A DNA stretch of 64,000 bases from Lachnospiraceae bacterium. GTDB lineage: Bacteria > Bacillota > Clostridia > Lachnospirales > Lachnospiraceae. The notes under the pieces were generated by a model that searched no databases, was not told where the DNA came from, and was given only the letters and a program-made list of their open reading frames with translations. Positions 8,828 through 18,023 of this stretch are shown here, in pieces (positions within the stretch are counted from its first letter, which is position 1; each line of letters opens with the position of its first letter). Position numbers and translations under genes: made by a program. Location: assembly GCA_021202635.1 (NCBI GenBank), contig JAJQCQ010000047.1, positions 1-64,000 on the forward strand, written 5' to 3'.

Positions 8828-10375
8828 ATGAAAGGAAAATTAAGGAACAGTTTTTTATTGGTGTTGACGCTGGTGATGGCGTTGGCACTGGCGATGGTTG
8901 TGTCTGCGACGTCGGCGACATATTCTATCACAATTTCGAATGCTGCTGTGGGAGAGACTTATACAGCTTATAAAGTGTTTGATGCTACTTATGTTACAGT
9001 CACGGAAACGGAAGTAGGTGGCGGGACAGAGGCAGAGACTACATATGTGTCATACACCATTGATTCAGACAGTGAATGGTATAGTTTGATGAGTGCCCAG
9101 ACAAGTCTTTTTACCCTGGAAGCTGCGGCTTACCAGGGGGTGTCAGGCGTTACTACATATGTAGTCACACAGACAGGATCTGATGCGGACGTATTAAGCT
9201 GGTTTAACAGCCTGACAGCAACCGACTTGAGTAATGCCGGGATAACCACTTCTGCAGCTTCAGGATCGATATCTGCTTCAGGTGATACTTTAACTCTTGA
9301 TGTCACAAGCTCTGGTGCCGGTTATTACTATATCACGACCACGTTGGGGTCTCTGGTGACTCTTGATACAATCACAACCACGGCAACTGTTGAGGATAAG
9401 AATGGTGTTCCAACGATCGACAAGGAAGTATCAAATACAGAAGGAAGCGGATATGATTCAACCAACACCGCCAGCATTGGTGATACGGTGTACTTCCGGT
9501 CGACGATCCGTAATTTTGCCGGAACAAGTAATCTGGAGCTTCTTGTTGATAAAATGGATGAAGGACTGACATTAGATGCAAGCTCTATTACAATTATATA
9601 TTATGTGGATGATACCGATACGGGAACGGATATTACCAGTTCTCTGAATGGTTATATTGATACCAATAACACATCGTATACATTTACCGTTGATTTTGAA
9701 TCTCTTATGTCGACAACGCTGTCTTCAGCAACGGCTGACAGCTATATCGTAATAACTTATTCGGCTACTGTGGATGGAAGTGGAACAACAGTAGAATATA
9801 ATAACGAGACATATGTTACGTATGGCGGTTCGTCATCGTCCACGAAATCTACGACGACTACGTATGTTTCCAAGTTTACCCTGAACAAAGTAAACAGCAG
9901 CCAGACGACTATTTCAGGAGCGGTGTTTTATCTGTATGACTCAGATAATAATTTGCTCTACTTTACAAAATCTGGTGACGTTTACACACTTGCAAGCAGT
10001 ACAGCCAGTGGTGCAACTGCTGAGATTGAAGCCGGTAATGTAACAATCTTTGGCTTAGACGTTGGTACCTATACCTTAACAGAGACAACTGCACCGGATG
10101 GATATAACAAGCTTACTTCCAGTGTTACTATTGTCATTTCTGCTACATATGATAGTAATGGTAAAATAAATGGTACGACGATGTCATATGAATACGAAAC
10201 GGAATCTGAGACAGATCAGACAGAAATTGATGTAGTAAATAATACTGGTTCAGAAATGCCCAGCACCGGCGGCATTGGTACGACGATCTTCTACGTGGTC
10301 GGCGCTGTGCTGGTTCTGCTGGCGATCGTTCTGCTGATCACCAGATGGATGGTAGGCAGAAGAGAACAGCAATAA
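8828..10375 (+). CDS. Backbone (major) pilin, MPSTG sorting signal
   Basis: A 515-residue secreted protein. The signal peptide covers roughly residues 1-28. An isopeptide-type pilin fold is suggested by a domain starting PTIDKEV, a C-terminal Cna-B/SpaA-like domain (FTLNKVNSSQTTISGAVFYLYD through TLTETTAPDG) and a cell-wall sorting signal M477-PSTGG followed by a membrane helix and a basic tail. The residue aligned with the polymerising Lys of other class C pilins (usually YPKN) would be K191 in VEDKN; this is inference. A hairpin after the stop precedes the class C sortase gene, the usual partner that polymerises such subunits. Strong RBS (AGGAGG) upstream. Confidence 0.87.
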   Translation: MKGKLRNSFLLVLTLVMALALAMVVSATSATYSITISNAAVGETYTAYKVFDATYVTVTETEVGGGTEAETTYVSYTIDSDSEWYSLMSAQTSLFTLEAAAYQGVSGVTTYVVTQTGSDADVLSWFNSLTATDLSNAGITTSAASGSISASGDTLTLDVTSSGAGYYYITTTLGSLVTLDTITTTATVEDKNGVPTIDKEVSNTEGSGYDSTNTASIGDTVYFRSTIRNFAGTSNLELLVDKMDEGLTLDASSITIIYYVDDTDTGTDITSSLNGYIDTNNTSYTFTVDFESLMSTTLSSATADSYIVITYSATVDGSGTTVEYNNETYVTYGGSSSSTKSTTTTYVSKFTLNKVNSSQTTISGAVFYLYDSDNNLLYFTKSGDVYTLASSTASGATAEIEAGNVTIFGLDVGTYTLTETTAPDGYNKLTSSVTIVISATYDSNGKINGTTMSYEYETESETDQTEIDVVNNTGSEMPSTGGIGTTIFYVVGAVLVLLAIVLLITRWMVGRREQQ

Positions 10376-10388
10376 GTATTGTTATAAG

Positions 10389-10420
10389 CCCTTCGCGCAG
10401 CGATGAAACCGGGCGAAGGG
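10389..10420 (+). terminator. Hairpin between backbone pilin and sortase (partial terminator/attenuator)
   Basis: CCCTTCGC (10389-10396) pairs with GCGAAGGG (10413-10420). No clear U-tract follows, so it may stabilise the pilin mRNA end or reduce read-through rather than stop transcription fully. Confidence 0.55.
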
Positions 10421-10458
10421 ACGTTGTTGTAAAAAGGCACTGATATGGACCGGAAAGC

Positions 10459-11394
10459 ATGAAAAAGCATTTATCCACAATCCTCATAATTTGCATGCTC
10501 CTCGCAGGCGTATGTCTTCTGCTGTATCCGACGGTCAGCAATTACTGGAATTCGCTCCATTCGACGCAGGTGGTGTCAAATTATTCGGAGGCGGTGGCAG
10601 ACCTGGATGACGATGTCTACGAGGAACTGCTGGAGCAGGCGCGAAGCTACAACGAAGCGCTGGCGGAAAGCCAGGACGGGATCTATCTTGATGAGGAGGA
10701 GATGGAGACCTATGAAAGTCTGTTGGACATATCCGGTGATGGTCTGATGGGGTATATCACGATTGAAAAGATCAATGTTATGCTCCCGATTTACCATGGA
10801 ACGGACAGTGCGGTTCTCCAGTCGGGTGTCGGGCATTTAAGCGGTACGTCCCTGCCGGTCGGCGGGGAGAGCACCCATTGTGTGCTGAGCGGTCATCGCG
10901 GGATGCCGAGTGCGTTGCTTTTTACGAATCTGGATAAGCTGGAGATCGGGGATACCTTTACGCTCACGGTACTGGATGAGGAAATAACATATGAAATCGA
11001 CCAGATCCTGATTGTGGAGCCGAATGAGACGGAAAGTCTTTATATTGTAGATGGCGAGGATTACTGTACGCTGGTGACCTGTACGCCGTACGGGATCAAT
11101 ACGCAGCGGCTGCTGGTGCGGGGAAAACGGATTGAAAATACCGGAACGCACATTCAGGTTTCGGCTGAGGCGGATACGATTGCGCCGATGCTGGTTGCGG
11201 CCTTCCTGGTGATTCCTCTTTTCCTGGTGATGCTGATGGTATATGAGGTTGTATCCGATGTAAGGAAAAAAGGAAAGAACCCAACTGACGCGATCCTGCC
11301 GGAGGTCGCCACAGGCAGCGAAACAAAGAACCGGGACAGGCTGCGGCGCAGGACAGACGCAGAAAAGGAAACAGGGAAACGGAGGCGACGGTAG
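10459..11394 (+). CDS. srtC: Class C (pilus-assembling) sortase
   Basis: A 311-residue membrane transpeptidase. N-terminal membrane helix (about 7-25), an acidic linker, then the sortase barrel with catalytic H146 (LSGHRG), C208 (TLVTCTPYG) and R217 (QRLLVRG), and a C-terminal membrane segment (about 236-258) followed by a basic tail. The C-terminal anchor and TLVTCTPYG box are typical of class C enzymes that join LPXTG pilins through lysine isopeptide bonds. Substrates are probably the MPSTG pilin before it, the LPQTG minor pilin after it and the LPSTG adhesin. The next gene starts 3 nt after its stop. Confidence 0.93.
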   Translation: MKKHLSTILIICMLLAGVCLLLYPTVSNYWNSLHSTQVVSNYSEAVADLDDDVYEELLEQARSYNEALAESQDGIYLDEEEMETYESLLDISGDGLMGYITIEKINVMLPIYHGTDSAVLQSGVGHLSGTSLPVGGESTHCVLSGHRGMPSALLFTNLDKLEIGDTFTLTVLDEEITYEIDQILIVEPNETESLYIVDGEDYCTLVTCTPYGINTQRLLVRGKRIENTGTHIQVSAEADTIAPMLVAAFLVIPLFLVMLMVYEVVSDVRKKGKNPTDAILPEVATGSETKNRDRLRRRTDAEKETGKRRRR

Positions 11395-11397
11395 CCG

Positions 11398-12462
11398 ATG
11401 CTTTGGGAGAAGAAAATGTGGAGAAGAAAGTTTCGATTTTTGCCGTTCCGGCTGTTGCTATGGCTGGTTTTGGTTTTCGCGGCAGGCGCGACTGCTTTTG
11501 CAGCTTCCGAACTGCCGGATCTGAGCCGGACGGGTTCCATAACGATCACATTGAAGGATGAAGAGACCGGGGAAGTGATTCCCGGTGGGACGATCACGAT
11601 TTATCAGGTGGCGGTTCTGGTGTCCGGTGAGAGCGGTTATACGTGGCAGTATACGGAAGATTTTTCGGGATGCACAGAATCCCTGGACGATCTGGAATCC
11701 CTCGAGCTGATCGCCGACCTGGTAGATTATGTGGAAGAGCATGCGCTGGAGGCGGTAGAGATCACGATTGACGCGGAGGGAACGGCCTGTTATGAGGATG
11801 TCGCTCTGGGGCTGTATCTGATTGTGCAGACGGAGGCGGCGGAAGGATATGACGCGTTTCTGCCATTTCTGGTAAGCGTGCCGTATGAGAAAGCGTCCGA
11901 GTGGGTTTACGATGTAGACGCCACTCCCAAAATGGATCCGCCGAGCAAAACAGAGACCGAGCCGCCGGTTGAGGAGGAGACGGAGCCGGAGAGCGGAAGT
12001 GAGACGGAACCGTCCAGCGAAGGCCAGACGGAGCCGGAGAGCGGAAGTGAGACCGAACCGCCTGGTGAGAGCGAGTCGGAACCGCAGAGTGAAAACGAGA
12101 CCGAGGCAGAGAGCGAGTCGGAAATGCAGAGTGAACGCGAAACGGAGTCGGAGATCGAAAGCGAGTCAGAAGCGCAGAGCGAACGCGGGACTGAAGCGGA
12201 GAGTGAAGGCGAGACGGAGACAGAGAGCGAGACGGAATCGGAGACGGAAAGCGAAACGGAGCCGCAAAGCGGAGACAAGGCGGAAACTGAGCCGCAGACG
12301 TCAGCGACGGAGACGGAAACTGAGACGGAGACACTTCCACAGACCGGGCAGCTTTTCTGGCCCATTCCTTTGCTGGCGGTCGGCGGCGTGCTGTTAATTG
12401 TGGTTGGCAGATATCTGACGATGACCGATGCAAAAGACAGGCAGAGAGATAGAAAACGATGA
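11398..12462 (+). CDS. Minor/anchor pilin with LPQTG signal and ETE-rich stalk
   Basis: A 354-residue secreted wall protein. A signal peptide ends near AFAAS (about residue 37). Residues 40-180 look like one pilin/Cna-B-like domain (GSITITLKDEETGE, GLYLIVQTEAAEGYD). A long low-complexity linker rich in ESETEP/SETES covers about 185-300, and the sorting signal LPQTG is followed by a membrane helix and basic tail. Small pilins of this layout usually form the wall-proximal base of a pilus; that role is inferred. The stop overlaps the next sortase start (ATGA), so translation is coupled. Confidence 0.85.
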   Translation: MLWEKKMWRRKFRFLPFRLLLWLVLVFAAGATAFAASELPDLSRTGSITITLKDEETGEVIPGGTITIYQVAVLVSGESGYTWQYTEDFSGCTESLDDLESLELIADLVDYVEEHALEAVEITIDAEGTACYEDVALGLYLIVQTEAAEGYDAFLPFLVSVPYEKASEWVYDVDATPKMDPPSKTETEPPVEEETEPESGSETEPSSEGQTEPESGSETEPPGESESEPQSENETEAESESEMQSERETESEIESESEAQSERGTEAESEGETETESETESETESETEPQSGDKAETEPQTSATETETETETLPQTGQLFWPIPLLAVGGVLLIVVGRYLTMTDAKDRQRDRKR

Positions 12463-13106
12463 GACATAGATGCGGTTCGATTATGATGACAATAGGGACA
12501 GTGCTGGTACTTGCGGCATTGGCCCTTTTCGTCTATAATAGCTGGGATGCCTGGCGGGCAGGAAAAGCGGTGATGGAAATCCAGGCAAAGCTGGATGACA
12601 CGGACACAGCTGCTGGCGTCAGCAGTACAGCAGAGGAAAATTCCGGTGCGGGTGATGAGACAGACGAGAATGAGTCCGCGGATACGGAAATGGCTGTAGT
12701 GGAGATCGACGGTTATGACTATATCGGGACGCTGTCCATTTCCCGTTTCGGCCTGGAGCTGCCGGTGATGGCACAGTGGAGCTACGCGGGCCTGAAAATC
12801 GCGCCTGGACGTTATGAAGGTTCCGTCTGGAGCGACGACCTGGTGATCTGCGGGCATAATTACGAGCGCCATTTTGGAAATTTGAAAAATCTGGAAGCCG
12901 GGGATGTTCTCACATTTACCGATGTGAACGGAGACGTATTTTCTTACGAGGTGCGGGAGGTCACGACCCTCCAGCCGACCGATGTAGCGGAAATGCTGAA
13001 CGGAGCCGGGGAGGCATGGGATCTGACTCTGTTTACCTGTACCCTCGGCGGACAGGCCCGGGTTGCGGTAAGATGCAGCCGCACCGATGAACAGACAGAA
13101 GGATGA
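12459..13106 (+). CDS. Second sortase of pilus locus 1 (housekeeping/class D-like)
   Basis: A 215-residue sortase with one N-terminal membrane helix and no C-terminal anchor. Catalytic residues are H133 (ICGHNYE), C194 (LFTCTLGG) and R201 (QARVAVRC). The lack of a C-terminal helix and lid separates it from the class C enzyme upstream; it may attach the finished pilus or its base subunit to the wall. Start ATG overlaps the stop of the LPQTG pilin. Exact class is uncertain from sequence alone. Confidence 0.85.
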   Translation: MRHRCGSIMMTIGTVLVLAALALFVYNSWDAWRAGKAVMEIQAKLDDTDTAAGVSSTAEENSGAGDETDENESADTEMAVVEIDGYDYIGTLSISRFGLELPVMAQWSYAGLKIAPGRYEGSVWSDDLVICGHNYERHFGNLKNLEAGDVLTFTDVNGDVFSYEVREVTTLQPTDVAEMLNGAGEAWDLTLFTCTLGGQARVAVRCSRTDEQTEG

Positions 13107-13112
13107 AGAAAT

Positions 13113-13952
13113 ATGGCAGAAAAAGAATTGCGGAAAATGAACCGCACAGAGTTGATTGAAATTATTTATGCATTGCAGCAGAATGACAAGATACTCCAGG
13201 AAGAAACGGAAGAGCTGCGCAGACAGCTGGACGACCGGACAATCCGGATGGAAAATGCCGGTTCCATCGCCGAGGCGGCATTAAGTCTCAATCATATCTT
13301 TGAGGACGCAGAGGCGGCGGCCAGACAATATCTGGACTCACTGAAAGCAGCGCACGAGCCGCAGGCTCGGGCGAAAGACAGCCAGACGCAGGAAGCGGGA
13401 GCCGCCCAGACCCGCGAAAACGGGGAAGATCACTGGAACGATGTACAGCAGGAAAACGATGCCCTCCGGAAAGACGCACAGCAGGAAAACGATGCTCTCC
13501 GGAAAGACATGCAGCAGGAAAACGATGCTCTTCGGAAAGACGCGCAGCAGGAGTGCGATGCCCTCCGGAAAGCAGCGCAGCAGGAATGCGACGACTTTCG
13601 AAAGGATGTACAGAAGGAATGCGAAAGGCTTCGACAGGAGACACAGCAGGAGTGTGAGGAGCTTCGTGCACAGACGCAGGTGGAACTGGATGGACTTCGC
13701 TTACAGACGCAGCAGGAGTGTGACGGACATCGCACACAGACGCAGCAGGAGTGCGATGTGCTTCTCATGAAAACGCAGCAGGAGTGCGAGGAACTTCGCA
13801 TGCAGACGCAGCAGGAATGCGCAGGGATCCGGGAGCAGACCCAGCGGCAGGCGGAAAAAAAGATTGAAACCGTGAACCGTGAAATAAAGGCCATTCTGGA
13901 TCAATATCCTATGCTCAGAGAATACCTCAAAAGAGAAATCAAAAAAGAATAG
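13113..13952 (+). CDS. Cytoplasmic coiled-coil protein with 13 eleven-residue repeats
   Basis: A 279-residue protein without signal peptide or membrane segment. N-terminus has ELRKMNRTELIEIIYALQQN. Residues about 110-252 consist of 13 tandem 11-residue units of the form QTQQECDALRK, with a Cys at the same position in most units. Eleven-residue periodicity suggests a near-straight coiled coil with a stripe of cysteines. At DNA level these are 33-bp tandem repeats (13440-13868), open to change in copy number. Six nucleotides separate it from the sortase gene. Function unknown; position suggests a cytoplasmic partner of the pilus machinery. Followed directly by a strong terminator. Confidence 0.75.
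   Translation: MAEKELRKMNRTELIEIIYALQQNDKILQEETEELRRQLDDRTIRMENAGSIAEAALSLNHIFEDAEAAARQYLDSLKAAHEPQARAKDSQTQEAGAAQTRENGEDHWNDVQQENDALRKDAQQENDALRKDMQQENDALRKDAQQECDALRKAAQQECDDFRKDVQKECERLRQETQQECEELRAQTQVELDGLRLQTQQECDGHRTQTQQECDVLLMKTQQECEELRMQTQQECAGIREQTQRQAEKKIETVNREIKAILDQYPMLREYLKREIKKE
13440..13868 (+). repeat. Thirteen 33-bp coding tandem repeats
   Basis: In-frame 33-bp units encode the 11-residue repeats of the coiled-coil protein. The first four units are nearly identical at nucleotide level and later ones drift, suggesting recent expansion at the 5' side. Confidence 0.8.
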
Positions 13953-13998
13953 TGCAGGAAAGAGGCAGGAATGATCCTGCCTCTTTCCTGCATTTTTT
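13953..13998. terminator. Bidirectional terminator ending pilus locus 1
   Basis: An 18-bp perfect stem (13953-13970 with 13975-13992), 4-nt loop and a T6 tract. On the reverse strand the hairpin also ends the convergent Rpn gene. Confidence 0.9.
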
Positions 13999-14001
13999 CA
14001 A

Positions 14002-14934
14002 TCAGACCATGACAGCGGCCTCCGCCAGCAGCTGTTTTGCTTTTTCATATTCGTCTACAGTAGAATCCAGAACGCTGCAAGCGTGTTCTTTTGTGTAACC
14101 CTCATTTTTCATAAGGGAATCAACACATTTTACAAATTTTTCGAGACCCGCTTTCATGCCTTTCTCTAAACCATCCTTCATGCCTTTTTCCAAACCATCT
14201 TTCATACCTTTTTCCGTTGCCTTATCCAGGGCTTTCGTTAACCAGTCTTCCATTTTCGTGATCCTCCTTTCTTCGGGTTCATTTTGCGTAATCTGAAATC
14301 TTTGATCGCCGGACACTGCGGCCAGTAGATTTAATACATCATCAACGTGTTTTATCTCTTGCGCAGAAGGAATGTATTCGCGGTTTTTCCTCATCTGCAC
14401 AAAGTAATCGGCAACGATTCGGAAGTCGCTCTTAAATTTTGCGACAGTCTCATCGTCAAGCCATGCGATTTCGAAGATATTGGCTTTATAGTCATGAACA
14501 TATTGTCCAAGCTCTGAATCCGGTGCACCAACTACGTTATATAGACTGCGGGACTTCTGTCCCCAGCGATGGTCTGTTCCGAAGTATAGGACAAGCGTCA
14601 CGACGGGATATCTGGCGTCTCCTTGCGTTAATTCGTCACGATAAGCGGCACCGTCATAGCCAATCACGCGCAGAGCAATGTCCGGATCCCGCGACGACTG
14701 GTTCTCTAAACCGAGCAGGCTGATGCGCACCTGTCCTTTTGTCCAGTATTTCGCGACATCCCACTCCTGCCCGTGAATGGTATTTGCCGCTTTGTACTGG
14801 CTAAGTGTACCAGACCGTTCGAGATCGTTGGCTTTTACGGTGTCTTTGCCATTATAAATAAGAACATTCACGATGTCGGCAAAGACGTCCGGGTAATCTT
14901 CCAGTAGCTTTTCCGTAATATCTTTTTCTGCCAT
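14002..14934 (-). CDS. Rpn/PD-(D/E)XK family nuclease (transposase-like)
   Basis: About 310 residues. The start chosen is the ATG at 14934 because an AGGAGG site lies directly upstream; an ATG 24 nt earlier lacks one. The N-terminal 200 residues resemble Rpn/PD-(D/E)XK 'transposase' proteins of Firmicutes (a variant with IHGQEWDVAKYW, ENQSSRDPDIALRVIGYDGAAYRD and VVTLVLYFG). The C-terminal tail has three tandem EKGMKDGL-type units and a helix bundle. Rpn proteins of enterobacteria promote RecA-independent recombination; activity here is unknown. It sits between the two pilus loci and faces locus 1, so it marks a possible insertion or rearrangement point. Confidence 0.75.
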   Translation of the reverse strand: MAEKDITEKLLEDYPDVFADIVNVLIYNGKDTVKANDLERSGTLSQYKAANTIHGQEWDVAKYWTKGQVRISLLGLENQSSRDPDIALRVIGYDGAAYRDELTQGDARYPVVTLVLYFGTDHRWGQKSRSLYNVVGAPDSELGQYVHDYKANIFEIAWLDDETVAKFKSDFRIVADYFVQMRKNREYIPSAQEIKHVDDVLNLLAAVSGDQRFQITQNEPEERRITKMEDWLTKALDKATEKGMKDGLEKGMKDGLEKGMKAGLEKFVKCVDSLMKNEGYTKEHACSVLDSTVDEYEKAKQLLAEAAVMV

Positions 14935-14959
14935 ATGTTTTCCTCCTGATTTTACCATG

Positions 14960-15257
14960 TAATGTGAAAAATGAAAAGACCCGGATCGAGGTGTATCTCA
15001 TTGTCATAATCGCTGTGCGAGCGTAGGATGGCTCGGTAAAGATAGTGAAAATACAATACAACAAAACAGATGAGATGTCAAGCATAAAATATAATATAAT
15101 AAATAAAATAATTATTAAAGCCTTAAAATATATATAATAAAAATCAGAACTATTATTTTGGCTTAGCCTGCTTTCACTATAAATGAGAAGAGCAGATGCC
15201 CGATGCGCACCAAATCGTTCCTTTGTTTTGACAGGGCGGTTGAAAATGAGCTATCGT
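14960..15257. other. AT-rich intergenic region without recognised gene
   Basis: AT-rich stretch upstream of the Rpn gene with runs such as ATATAATATAATAAATAAAAT. I see no convincing reading frame. It may hold the promoter of the Rpn gene. Confidence 0.4.
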
Positions 15258-15320
15258 ACGTTACTAGTCACATCTGTAGATGTAAAAATAAGGTAAATTA
15301 GGTCAAGGGATGACCTGTAA
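15258..15320. repeat. GTTACTGGTCA-type intergenic repeat, degenerate copy
   Basis: Starts CGTTACTAGTCACATCTGTAG and ends GATGACCTGTAA. It is a diverged copy of the elements at 35801-35864 and 52614-52673, sharing AAAAATAAGGTA and the inverted ends GGTCA/TGACC. Confidence 0.6.
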
Positions 15321-15327
15321 TTATCGC

Positions 15328-15388
15328 ACGAATGGCTGAAGTTGACTTAACGAATGGTTTCACAGGACTGTATTTTTTATGCTATAAT
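15328..15388 (+). promoter_or_regulatory. Paired LytTR-like boxes and TATAAT of pilus locus 2
   Basis: ACGAATGG occurs at 15328-15335 and 15350-15357, again 22 bp apart. TATAAT lies at 15383-15388, 26 bp after the second box, and no -35 consensus is present. The layout is the same as at 796-856. The first long gene of pilus locus 2 starts about 185 nt downstream, leaving a long untranslated leader. Confidence 0.65.
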
Positions 15389-15572
15389 AAAAATTATATA
15401 TGATGTGACTGTTTAAAGGAAAAACCATAATTATCAAAGTATGCAGCTAGATTCTGCTAAATGAGCGGACGTAGATTAAAACAAAGTTTTATCATGTGTA
15501 TGACCCGCAGAAAGAATTTACGGGAAAAACAATTCGTCAATCGGTTGTTGTGTAGATCAGGAGGGATGTTCT

Positions 15573-17963
15573 ATGATCCTCAGGCTTATAAGAAAGCATA
15601 ACAATCAAATAAAAAGCATTCTGAGCATTCTGCTCTGTCTGGCACTCATAGGTGGCGCGGTATCATCACTGAGCGTATTTGCCGAGGAGCCGGTAACGGA
15701 GTCGGAATCAGAATCGGAATTCGACCTTGCGTCTGAAACGGAGACACAGACAGATGTGTCCCTCGCTGAAACGGAGGAAACAGCCGGGGAGCCCCAGACG
15801 AAAGCCGCATCAGAGCCGGAAACGGAGGAGCAGACCCGGGATACCGGGGCGGAAGCGGAGATGGAGACGGAATCTGAATCGGAAAAGGAAACAGAGATCG
15901 AATCTGAAACAGAGACCGAATCGAAATCAGAGACGGAATCCGAATCAGATACAGAGATGACTGTAGTTGAGTTTTCCGGGAACGTGGGGGATATCGACGT
16001 TTTGGTAACCGCCCCGGCAGGTGCGTTCGCGGAAGGCGTCACCATGGAAGTAGAAGAGGCGGATCTCGAGGCATTTGTATCTGCTGTTCAGACAGACCTG
16101 GAGGAAAATTATCCCGGGACGACGTATCACATTCTTGATGTAGCAGCGATAGAAATTAGTTTTTATGATGCGAATGGGAATGAAGTACAGCCGGAGGCGG
16201 ATGTGGAAGTGACCATCAGTGGCTTGTCATTGGCTACAGAAGTTAGCAGAAGCGAACTTTTTCAAGCCAAAGAGGAACCTTCAGGTGAACTGCCACCTTC
16301 CACGGAAGAGCCGTCCAGTGAGCTGTTCTCTGCCATGGAAGAACTGTCTGGTGGGACAATGTCTTCCACGGAAGAGATGTCCGATGAGATCTTGTCTTCT
16401 GGGGAAACTCTTCCAGGCGAAACGCTGCCTTCTGCGGAAGAGATCGCCGAGTTGGATGCGGAGGTTCTGACGGCGGATTATGCTCTGATCTATCATATGG
16501 ATGATGAGGGGAACGTGGAATGCGTCAAAGACGAGACGCCGGGGGAGAGCTCGTATACGTTTACGACCGATTGTTTTTCCGAGTATGGCATCGTCAATGC
16601 CAGCGAGGAAGGCGGAACTTCGTTGACGGCCGGAAGCCCTGGAAGTGGAGGTGGCGGTGGCCCCTCGGGCGGACAAACGGAAAGTGAAACCCAGTCCGGC
16701 ACCACCACCTACAATTATTACCATATAGACCTTCGTGTATCCAGTACTGTTGACATTACAATAACAAATTCAGCCACCACAACGACGGATGTGACGGTAA
16801 CGAAGGTGTGGGAGGATGATGACGAGAGCGACCGCCCGAGCAGCATCACAGTCTATCTGACAGATGCCAATGGGAATTACATTACGGATTCGGGCGGCGA
16901 CTATATTACCGCGACCCTGACGGCTGCGAACAACTGGACGTATACGTGGGAAGACCTTTCGCTGGAGGAAGGGACCTATACAGTGACGGAAGATGCCGTG
17001 AGCGGATATACCATGACAGGTGCAACGACATTTACAATTGCCGATTCCTCAACAGCAACATCCGTAACGTATACAGGGACGATCACGGTATCAAGCATTA
17101 CCTCCCTCATAGTGACGCACGATGGGACGGACTATGAGGTGGAAATGAGTACAGAGCTGACTCTGGACGAAAATGATAACGTATATGAACTTGCAAGCGT
17201 TGCCGGACATGGCAGTAATGGAAGTGCTCCGACCTCTACTTTGATGGATTTAGTTACCCTGGAAGAGGGAGGCACCATCACAGTAACAGTGGTTTATTCT
17301 TATTATTATGTGGACAGCAGCGGGAACGTATATAGCGGGAGTAATGTGACTACTACCGTTACGATTACCGTGGATGAGGATGATAATATATGTGATGGGA
17401 CTGCCGGGACGGACCAGTATGGATTTGACTTCAAAATAACGGCGCTGCAGCTTCTCGAAGCAGAGTCTGTATTGACAGACGATCAGGAGCTTACGATTAC
17501 CAACACCGCTGACACAGCTTCGATTACGGTCGTCAAGGAGGTCACCGGCAATATGGGGGACACGACGAAGGAGTTTACCTTTACCCTGACCGATTCTAAC
17601 GGCGACCCGGTGGGGACAGATTCTGGCGGCAGTGCTCTGACCGCAAGCGGTTTTACGTTATCCAGCGGGGAGAGTGAGACGATTTCCGGCCTGACCATTG
17701 GCGATACGGTCTACCTGGCGGAATCGGACAACGATGGGTATACCGTCACGGTGACGGACAGTTCGGGAAATACGATCGAGGCAACGAATGGCGTATATGA
17801 GATTACGGTTGGTTCGGACGTCACCATCACCGTGACGAATTATAAAAATATAGAGCCGGACACCGGCGTCCGCGCTGACTCCGCTCCATATACCGTACTT
17901 TTATCCGGCGTGGTGCTGGCTGGCATAGCAGCTCTGATGGATCGCCGTAAAAGACTTCTTTAA
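15573..17963 (+). CDS. Cna-B-type surface adhesin with EPDTG sorting signal
   Basis: A 796-residue secreted protein. Signal peptide about 1-37 (ends SVFAEE). An ETE/ESE-rich low-complexity stretch (about 40-130) is followed by a beta domain seen also in the giant adhesin (ending FTTDCFSEYGIV), a Gly-rich hinge, a Cna-B domain starting VTVTKVWEDDDESDRPSSITV, and a second domain starting ITVVKEVTGNMGDTTKEF that is shared with the pilin at 19044. The C-terminus has E761-PDTGV, a hydrophobic stretch and a basic RRKRLL tail, a non-LPXTG sorting signal. Probably a tip adhesin anchored or polymerised by the class B sortase of this locus. RBS AGGAGG lies upstream of the ATG. Confidence 0.85.
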   Translation: MILRLIRKHNNQIKSILSILLCLALIGGAVSSLSVFAEEPVTESESESEFDLASETETQTDVSLAETEETAGEPQTKAASEPETEEQTRDTGAEAEMETESESEKETEIESETETESKSETESESDTEMTVVEFSGNVGDIDVLVTAPAGAFAEGVTMEVEEADLEAFVSAVQTDLEENYPGTTYHILDVAAIEISFYDANGNEVQPEADVEVTISGLSLATEVSRSELFQAKEEPSGELPPSTEEPSSELFSAMEELSGGTMSSTEEMSDEILSSGETLPGETLPSAEEIAELDAEVLTADYALIYHMDDEGNVECVKDETPGESSYTFTTDCFSEYGIVNASEEGGTSLTAGSPGSGGGGGPSGGQTESETQSGTTTYNYYHIDLRVSSTVDITITNSATTTTDVTVTKVWEDDDESDRPSSITVYLTDANGNYITDSGGDYITATLTAANNWTYTWEDLSLEEGTYTVTEDAVSGYTMTGATTFTIADSSTATSVTYTGTITVSSITSLIVTHDGTDYEVEMSTELTLDENDNVYELASVAGHGSNGSAPTSTLMDLVTLEEGGTITVTVVYSYYYVDSSGNVYSGSNVTTTVTITVDEDDNICDGTAGTDQYGFDFKITALQLLEAESVLTDDQELTITNTADTASITVVKEVTGNMGDTTKEFTFTLTDSNGDPVGTDSGGSALTASGFTLSSGESETISGLTIGDTVYLAESDNDGYTVTVTDSSGNTIEATNGVYEITVGSDVTITVTNYKNIEPDTGVRADSAPYTVLLSGVVLAGIAALMDRRKRLL

Positions 17964-18023
17964 AAAAGGCTTTGCTTTTGTGATTACAAGACAGGAGAGG
18001 AAAGAAACTGGAGAAAGAATTTT

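Noticed and set aside
12001..12340. GAGACGGAA-type simple repeats in surface protein genes (also 3460-3780, 15690-15960, 43080-43350 minus)
   Set aside because: They encode Glu/Thr/Ser-rich wall-spanning linkers common in these proteins, not mobile or array elements.
13440..13868. Regular 33-bp repeats that resemble a CRISPR array
   Set aside because: Units are contiguous without spacers and keep one reading frame of an 11-residue protein repeat.
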